Below are positions 1 through 7,400 of a DNA stretch of 8,175 nucleotides, one piece after another (position 1 is the stretch's first letter; each line of letters opens with the position of its first letter). Source of the stretch: DAOTTX01 sp034437515 (GTDB taxonomy: Bacteria; Chloroflexota; Anaerolineae; Aggregatilineales; Phototrophicaceae); assembly GCA_034437515.1 (NCBI GenBank), contig DAOTTX010000339.1, positions 1 through 8,175 of the forward strand. Reading direction: 5' to 3'. Both the position numbers and the translations under genes were made by a program. The notes beneath the pieces were generated by a model that saw only the letters and a list, made by a program, of their open reading frames with translations, did not search any database and was not told where the DNA came from.

Positions 1-1
1 C

Positions 2-103
2 GCACACAAGCTCAATGGTTTTGTCTATCATGACAATTGGTTACATAATCTGCTGATTTCGACTTCAGGACAGGCGATTTATGCTCACCACAGAAAACGT
101 TAG
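2..103 (+). CDS. Possible 3' end of a truncated gene entering from the left
   Basis: An open frame runs from the window edge to a TAG at 101-103 and gives 33 residues ending GQAIYAHHRKR. The other two plus-strand frames are closed within this stretch. The composition (aromatic, His and basic residues with a short hydrophobic LLIS core) would suit a protein C-terminus, but a run of this length is not rare by chance and I recognise no family. If real, its stop overlaps the stop of the convergent propeller gene by four bases, a compact tail-to-tail arrangement. No terminator is visible between the two. The upstream sequence is needed to decide. Confidence 0.3.
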   Translation, partial: AHKLNGFVYHDNWLHNLLISTSGQAIYAHHRKR

Positions 104-1215
104 AACCAGAAAACTTCCTCGTCTCTATCAGATATGTTGATTATGACGATACCTGCATCCGTCACACTAATGATCTCATCTTCATTATCAGGCATGAATG
201 CTGCTCCGGTAACGGTTTCGTCCGCGAGTATTAGCGGGCTGTCGCTCGCAGCGAACTGCTGAGGTTTATGCGGTGCGGTTGCGTCCCAGACGTATAGCCC
301 GGTGTCGTATCCGTCGAATTGCTCTCTAAGCAGTATCCGTTCTCCATTAGCCGAAATAGCGACATAGATTTGTGAACCCGCATGAAAATTCATCAATAGT
401 GTCGTTTCCAGTTCGTCCAGTTCAGGCACATAGTGGGTGACATGTGATAACCCTGACACGCCACCATAGTGCCCCTGACTTATGATCATGGCGGATTCAC
501 TGTTATCACTCCATATAAACCACCGACGCGAGGCAAGTCCGTCTTCAATCAGGACATGCTCATTTGTTTGTAGATCAGCCATTGCTATGCGGTTTTCGCA
601 ACCTGCTTCGCTACCACATATCTCGTCTTGATGGGTGTAAAACGCATAGCGACCATCATAAGAAACGTGAGCGACGTCAGAAACAGCCTGAAGTTTCTGC
701 TGCTGATCTGAGCTTAGTAATCTGATCCGAGGCGACTGGTTGAAGACGGTCAGGGCATCATGATCAAGGCTGTAGCGATAGTAGGTCATTCCGTTATTGA
801 TGCCAGTGAACACAAGAGAGCGTCCATCCGTAGACCAACTTGTCTCGTTATACAAAACTCGCTCACCTGTATAGATTGGCGTTGGAACTACTGAAGGTGG
901 AGCTACTGATGTAGGTGATTGCAGCGCAGCGGTAGTCCCGGTAGTGAGGCCCATTATGGTCAGAAATACTGTCAAAATGATGTACTTTATGCAGAGGGTG
1001 ATCGTCGTAGCATCGTCGCTAAAGACATTGTCGGACTTTTCTGCATCAAGAGGCAAGCTACTCACCACAACCTGCATCTCGCCTTCATTGCCTGCTGGCA
1101 TGATAAGCAGCAGACCGCGCCAGGTACTGACGGCCAGGTGTTCGTCGATGTGGTGATGCATCGGTTTCCAGCCGTGGTCGGTGAGCTGGTGGCGGTAGTA
1201 TTCATCTACCAGCAC
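100..1215 (-). CDS. Membrane-anchored beta-propeller (TolB/WD40-like) protein, start uncertain
   Basis: This frame encodes 371 residues from a GTG at 1213-1215 to a TAA at 100-102. Residues 1-65 form a small polar domain (DEYYRHQLTDHGW near the start, then STWRG and GEMQVVVSSLP) resembling, from memory, short extracytoplasmic segments in Chloroflexota proteins. Residues 73-90 are one hydrophobic membrane segment, followed by a Pro/Thr/Ser linker (about 97-114). The rest looks like propeller blades with recurring S-x-DG/NG turns: about 122-156 (WSTDGRSLVFTG), 181-225 (VSYDGRYAFYT), 229-274, 281-321 (ISANGERILL) and 335-363 (FMPDNEDEIIS). Cys200 and Cys206 may pair. The blades suggest ligand or protein binding outside the membrane; no catalytic motif is seen and the function is unknown. 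The start is doubtful: only a GAGG one base before GTG, with stops just upstream in that frame. TTG at residue 54 is an alternative that would leave a simple signal-anchor propeller. Base composition is AT-richer than the macroglobulin gene. Confidence 0.6.
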   Translation of the reverse strand: MLVDEYYRHQLTDHGWKPMHHHIDEHLAVSTWRGLLLIMPAGNEGEMQVVVSSLPLDAEKSDNVFSDDATTITLCIKYIILTVFLTIMGLTTGTTAALQSPTSVAPPSVVPTPIYTGERVLYNETSWSTDGRSLVFTGINNGMTYYRYSLDHDALTVFNQSPRIRLLSSDQQQKLQAVSDVAHVSYDGRYAFYTHQDEICGSEAGCENRIAMADLQTNEHVLIEDGLASRRWFIWSDNSESAMIISQGHYGGVSGLSHVTHYVPELDELETTLLMNFHAGSQIYVAISANGERILLREQFDGYDTGLYVWDATAPHKPQQFAASDSPLILADETVTGAAFMPDNEDEIISVTDAGIVIINISDRDEEVFWF

Positions 1216-1302
1216 GCCTCGGAATTCTCTTTGAGTATGACGATGAATAGAAGAGCGAGGACAGCTATTCTATATCGACAATATCCTCATCACATTAGTT
1301 TA

Positions 1303-1330
1303 ACCTGTTGCGGGCAGAAGTATAACAGGT
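1303..1330. repeat. Inverted repeat ACCTGTT-N14-AACAGGT, possible operator
   Basis: Two perfect 7-bp arms (1303-1309 and 1324-1330) are separated by 14 bp in the divergent intergenic region. The right arm touches the candidate minus-strand -10 hexamer (1319-1324), and the left arm lies just downstream of the predicted minus-strand start. That is where a repressor of the propeller gene would bind. It could equally be a weak hairpin or a chance repeat. Confidence 0.45.
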
Positions 1331-1348
1331 ATTTGTCAATTGGGTCAA
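1319..1348 (-). promoter_or_regulatory. Candidate sigma70-type promoter for the propeller gene
   Basis: Read on the minus strand, TTGACC (1348-1343) is followed after 18 bp by TATACT (1324-1319); each hexamer is one base from consensus. A start near 1312 would give a leader of about 97 nt to the GTG at 1215. It would also place an ATG at 1290-1288 close to the 5' end. That ATG opens a frame of only six codons before a stop. Confidence 0.35.
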
Positions 1349-1439
1349 CGGAAGTGAGAAAAAGTGCCGCGTGATGTATTATCGGTTAACTGAGCGAAGC
1401 AGCATTCAGGCCGTAGTCACACCATAGGTTGATCATCGG

Positions 1440-1468
1440 TTGGTCGTCATCCCCATGTCAGACATAAT
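1440..1468 (+). promoter_or_regulatory. Weak promoter candidate for the macroglobulin gene
   Basis: CATAAT at 1463-1468 matches the -10 consensus at five of six positions and lies 17 bp after TTGGTC (1440-1445), which is a poor -35. The predicted start near 1475 would leave a leader of about 25 nt containing the Shine-Dalgarno sequence. Only the -10 is persuasive, and the true promoter could lie further upstream in 1349-1439. Confidence 0.22.
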
Positions 1469-1485
1469 AAGGACAGATTTCAAAT

Positions 1486-1492
1486 GGAGGGG
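1486..1492 (+). promoter_or_regulatory. Ribosome binding site that fixes the macroglobulin start
   Basis: GGAGGGG lies 7 to 9 bases before the ATG at 1500, a strong anti-Shine-Dalgarno match at good spacing. The frame is open back to a TTG at 1440, but that would put 20 polar and charged residues before the signal sequence, and no such site precedes it. The ATG at 1500 is therefore preferred. Confidence 0.75.
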
Positions 1493-1499
1493 TAGTCTC

Positions 1500-4400
1500 A
1501 TGCAACGACGGTACGTGATAATGTTCTTTGGTGTGGTAGTGCTGCTTCTGTTGGGGCAGGTGCCGGTTATACAGCAGGAAAGCACCGATGATCCGTTCAC
1601 CTTGACGAACAGTACCCCAGAAGCCGGGGGACGGTTGGACGCACAGGCTTCGATCACGCTGTTCTTCAACCGGCGTATAGACTGTGACTCCGTCTCCACC
1701 GCAGTGACGGTTACACCGACAATAGCAGGCGCTTTTACCTGTGTGGGCTTCACGGTGACATTCGCCCCGGATGAACCCTACACGGTTGATACCATCTACA
1801 GGGTGCGCGTACGGGATACGCTGCGCTCCGATGATGGGGCGACGTTGAACACCGGCACGGAGATTCATATGTACACGAATCAATCGCTGTTGGTGAGTCA
1901 GTTGATCCCCGCGAATGGCAGCGAGTCGATTTCGGTCGGCAGTGATTTTACCGTTGTTTTTGATCGTCCGGTTATTCCGTTGGGGACGTCTGTCGAACAG
2001 GATGACTTACCTCAGCCGTTGTCATTCGATCCACCGCTGACGGGTACAGGAGAGTGGGTCAATACATTCGTTTATCGCTTTGAGCCGGGTGAGTTGTTGC
2101 CTCCCGCCTCGGTGCTTACGGTCACGGTCGATGGTGGCCTGACCGCCGCCGATGGCACATCCCTGCCAGAACCGTTTGTCGCAGTGATGACGACCGCCGA
2201 GCCACAGTTCAGGTCCTACCGGCTGGCTCAGGCGACAAGTTATACCCTGCAACCGCAGCTTAATGTGTATTTTAATATGGCGGTTGATCGTGTAGCGGTT
2301 GAGGAAGGGTTTACACTACGCCCGGCTTCTGTGTATGTAGATGACACGTCAGATGATTCGCTGGACCTCAGCACTTTAACCCTGGATGATCCGATCTCCG
2401 GCAGTTTCAGATGGGAAAATGGCGCTCATGCCATTTTTACGCCAGATGAAGAACTTTTGTTGGAGACGACCTACGTCGCACAGATCGCTACCGATGCGAT
2501 CACGACACCGGCGCAGGAGACGCTGTGGTCGTTTTCTACTTTGCCTTACCCGCAACTGTTAGACCAGCGGCCCGACGACGGCGCGGTGACGGATAGTTAC
2601 TTCGGCTTTAACCTCACGTTCAACACCTACATGAACGCGGAGACGATCAACGAGCGCTTGACGATTGACCCGGAACCGGAGTTCTTTAACGGGTATCGTT
2701 CCAACTTTCAGTATATTGGTTCATTCGAGGCGAAGGGCAGCACGCTCTACACGATCAACATCGAACCGGGCATCGAGGACATCTACGGCAACACCTATGA
2801 TGAGCCGATCACATTTACTTATGAGACCGAACCCTATGAGCCTTCCCTATCGCTGCGTGTACCTCGCGGGATAGGTTTTTACAATGCCTACAAGGACGAC
2901 ACCTCGTTTTTCGTGCGGCATCTCAACGTGGATAAGCTCGGTATGCAGCTCTACACCACCGATGTATCAACCTTCCCCATGCTGCTGCTTGGCAACCGAG
3001 AGATCGAGACGTCGCTGCTTCATGAGCGACTACTGCGAGAATGGCAGATCGAAGTCCCCAGCCCGCAGGATACCTCGTTCCCCAGTCTAGTGTCGTTGGG
3101 TGGGGCGGTCGGCTGTGAAGGGCGCAGCGATTTTACGCTCGCTGTCGGTGATGTGGCGACGGTCAACACCGAGTCCGAGGCGTACAGCCATCCGGTAGAC
3201 GGTGCGGCACAGATGAGATTGTTTGCAGGGTATCAGGTGCCGGTTATCAGTGGGCCGGTCTGTGTGGACGAGGAGGTCTGGTGGCAGTTGGAAGTCGATG
3301 AAACCGAGGTATGGGTTGACGAGGAACAAGCCGCGCTTGAATATGCGGCCACCACCGAGACCGCCCAGATCGACGTGGTAAACGCAGATGGCAGCGCGTT
3401 AGCCCCCGGTATCTACGTGTTACAGGTCAGCATGGATGATCCCCTGCCGGAAAACCCGTATGTCCAGTCACATACATTGATGGTAATGACGGCGAACCTG
3501 ACCATGAAGACCGGGCGGGATACCGTGACGGTCTGGGTGACGGATGTGCAATCCGGTGAGCCGCTGGCCGCGCAGCCGATCACGATCTATAGTGCGGATG
3601 GTATCATCGCCGCCGGGGTCACCGATGATGATGGCTTGCTCACCGTGCCGGTTGACCCTGTCGAGAATATTGTCACCAGGCAGCGTGTGGCGATGCTGCA
3701 CACGGATGAACACTTCGGCGTCGGTATGAGCGGTTGGGCAGATGGCATCGACCCCGGTATGTTTGAAGGGATCTCCGCGCGGTTCAGCGACCAGAACTAT
3801 CAGGCGGCGATCTATACCGACCGCGAAGCCTATCGCCCCGGCGAGACGGTTTACTATCGTGGGGTAGTGCGGGCGCGGGATGACATGACGTATACCGTCC
3901 CTACCACGCTCGACACGGTCACCGTGAGCATTTGCACACGTGGCGACTGTACCGAACGAGAGATCGAACTGACGCCCTTCGGCACGTTTGATGGTTCGCT
4001 GACGCTGGCCGAGGATGCCCGGCCTAGCGGGTACAACGAGATCAGTGTGACCGCGACGCTGGCGGATACCCCGTTTTTCTTCTCCCGTACCTTCTTCTCA
4101 GTCGCGGAGTTCCGCTTGCCGGAATACGCCGTAGACGTCCGTCCCGCCGTGGATGACTACGCCGCCGGGGAAACGATGCCGGTGATGGTCGATGGTGCGT
4201 ATTATTCTGGTGGGCCGGTTTCTGATGCGGCGGTGGATTATCAAATCGTCGCGTCACCGCTGACCTTCCGCTACACCGGGGACGAGTCCTATGAGTTCTT
4301 CTACGCCGACCCTGACCGTGACTCGTGGTCACAGCGTCAGGTGGGTGAGGGCAGCGCGGAAACGGACAATACCGGCACGGCCTTACTTGAAATTCCTGCC

Positions 4401-7400
4401 CGACTGGGCGAACGTGCGGAAAGCCAACGGTTCATGATTGAAGCCACCATGCGCGACCTGACCGATCAATCCGTGACCAACCGCACGACCGTAAACGTCC
4501 ACGCCGGGGAATACTACATCGGCACCCGTACCGAACATTCGCTGGCCCGTGTGGATGAAACGGCGACGGTGAATCTGATCGTCGTGGATTGGGATAGCCA
4601 GGGCATCCCAGATCAAACGGTGGAGGTCGAGGTGGTACGGCGCTTATGGAACAACGTCCAGCGGCGTGACCCCGTCACCGGGCAGACGCAATGGGAATAC
4701 GCCACCGAAGATGTGCCCGTTACCGCCGGTCAACTCACCACCGATGCCGAGGGTAAGGCGACCTATACCTTCACACCGCGGGAAGGCGGCATACATTACG
4801 TGATCTTTACTACCCGTGACTCGCTGGGTAACGAGATCATCAACGATGCGCGGTTGTGGGTGACCAGTCGGGACTACGTCCCCTGGCGGATGAACAATAA
4901 CAACCGCATCGATTTGATCCCCGATCAGGACGGTTACAATGTTGGCGAAACCGCGGAGATTCTGATCGCATCACCGTTCCAGGGGGAGGCGCGGGCACTC
5001 GTCACCGTCGAGCGGGCCGGTGTGATGTACTCTGAAGTAGTTGTGCTGGATAGCAACTCCACCATCTACGAACTGCTCATCGAGGAAGGCTACGCCCCGA
5101 ACATATTTGTCAGCGTGGTGATCGTCAGTGGCGTCACTGAGTTCAACCCGGTAACCGAGTTCCGTGTGGGGCTGGTACAGCTTCCGGTAAGCATCGAGCA
5201 AAAGCGGCTGACCGTCGAGATCGAACCGGAAGTAGAACGCGCCCAACCGGAAGATACGGTCGTCTACCGGGTACGGACGACCGACCACGCCGGGGAACCG
5301 GTGCAGGCCGAGGTCGGTGTGGCGCTTACGGATGCTGCCGCCCTGGTCATCGCGCCGCCGCCGAGCCAGCAGGATGACTGGTTGCTCGACCAGTTCTACC
5401 AGACGACCGGGTTGGCCGTCCGCACCAGCACCCCATTAACCATTAATGCCGACCGGGTCACGCAGGACATCCTCGACGCCATCAAGGGCGGTGGTGGCGG
5501 TGGTGGTAACTCTCTGCCGACCGCGTTTGATCTGCGAGAGAACTTCGTCAGCACCGCGTATTGGAACGCGACGGTCGTCACTAACGAAGACGGTGAGGCT
5601 ACGTTCGAGGTCAATTTGCCGGATAACCTGACCACGTGGACGCTCTACGCTTATGCCCTCACTGATGGGGAGGATGGTGCGACGCGCTTCGGTCAGGCTA
5701 GCGAGGACATCATTAGCACGCTGCCGGTGCTCATCCGCCCGGTGACACCACGCTTTATGGTCGTAGATGATGAGCTTAACTTTGCGGCGGTGGTCAATAA
5801 TAATACGACCGAAGCCATCACCGCTGATGTGTGGTTGGAGGTCAATGGGGTGACGTTGCACGGCGACCAACGGCAGACGGTCGAGATCGCGCCGGCTGGA
5901 CGGGCGCGAGTCGATTGGCCGGTCACGGTAGAGGATGTTCAAGCGGTCGAGGCGGTGTTCTATGTTGCCAGCCAGGACGAGACGTATACCGATGCCAGCC
6001 GTCCGACGTTGGGCCAGGGTGACGATCAACTGCTACCGGTCTATCGTTACGAAGTTCAGGAGACCGCCTCGACATCAGGGGTGCTGCGCGAGGAAGGCCA
6101 GCGGCTGGAAGCGATCTCACTACCGGATGTCGACATCAACGAGGGGGAACTGGTGATCCAAATGCAGTCCTCGTTGGCGGCGACCACGTTGGGGGGGCTG
6201 GATTATCTGCGTACGTATCCGCATCTCTGCATCGAGCAGACCGTCAGCCGCTTCTTGCCTAACATCATCACCTATGCCACGCTTGCCGAGTTGGGATTAG
6301 AGAATGAGACGCTTGAAATCGAACTCAACGCGGCCCTGGATCTAGCTTTGCAAAAGCTCTATGCGGAGCAGCAGGTAGACGGAGGATGGGGTTGGTACCT
6401 GGGTGAAGGCAGCCACCCGGTTACCACGGCGTATGTGCTCATCGGTCTGGTAGAAGCACAGCAGCAGGGCTTTTATGTTGAGCCAACGGTGATCGAAGCT
6501 GGGCGAGCGTTCGTGCGCAGTATGTTGGAAGCGCCGCAGCGCAGCACCCCGAACTGGCGGCTCAACCGGCAGGCATTCCTGTTATATGCGCTGGCGCGGT
6601 CGGGGGATCCGCAGGTAGCGGCGGCGTCTAACCTGTTCGATGTGCGCGACCGTCTCAACTATGATGCGCTGGCCTATCTGGCACTCACCCTGTATATGAT
6701 CGACCCGCAAGCGACCACCCGTACCGATGCCATCCTCTCGGACTTCAACAACGCGGCTATCATCACAGCGACCGGCACGCACTGGGAAGAAACGTACTTT
6801 GATCGCTGGAACTGGAGCACGGATACCCGCACCAACGCCCTCGCGCTGGAACTGCTTGTCACGCTTACGCCGGAAAGCGACTTGATCCCCGGATTGGTGC
6901 GCTGGTTGATGGGGCAGCGAGAGCGTGATCATTGGGAAACCACCCAGGAAACGGCCTGGTCGGTGATGGCACTCACCCACTGGATGCAGGTCAGCGGGGA
7001 CTTTGCACCCAGCTATCACTACGACGTCAGCCTGAATGGAGAAGAGCAGCTTGAATACGTCACATCGGAGGCGACCATCTACGATACGTTTGAATTGGCT
7101 ATCGATGTCGAGCAGATGCTGCAAGCGCAGGTCAATGAGGTGTTGTTCAGCCGCGAGGCCGGGCCGGGCAACCTGTATTACACGGCTTACCTCGACGTGA
7201 CGCTGCCTGTTCCGGCCATTGAAGCCTATGATCAAGGGGTGGTGGTGCAGCGCACGTACAGCCTCGCCGGTGATGAAGATCGCACCCCGATCACTGAGGC
7301 ACGTATCGGGGAGAACGTCGAGGTGCGTTTGACGGTCGTCGTCCCGCAGACCCGGCACTATCTCAACATCGAAGATCCGATCCCTGCCGGTACCGAGGCG

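Noticed and set aside
919..1374. A 151-codon plus-strand frame across the 5' half of the minus-strand propeller gene
   Set aside because: It is antisense to a frame with propeller-like repeats and a membrane segment, its composition (Cys, His, Arg, Gln) is erratic, and no ribosome binding site or domain is visible.
1440..1499. Upstream TTG start adding 20 residues to the macroglobulin
   Set aside because: It would bury the signal sequence behind a charged segment, while GGAGGGG is well spaced for the ATG at 1500.
5434..5448. CATTAA-CCA-TTAATG palindrome within the macroglobulin
   Set aside because: It is an AT-rich patch that simply encodes PLTINA in the conserved bait segment; no sign of a regulatory role.
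5436..6029. A 197-codon minus-strand frame inside the macroglobulin
   Set aside because: It lies opposite the bait and A2M domains, is Arg/Asp/Ile-rich as expected of a shadow frame, and shows no domain.
6191..6197. Run of seven G upstream of the thioester as a phase-variable tract
   Set aside because: It encodes Leu-Gly-Gly in an intact frame, and a single short G run in a GC-rich gene is not evidence of switching.
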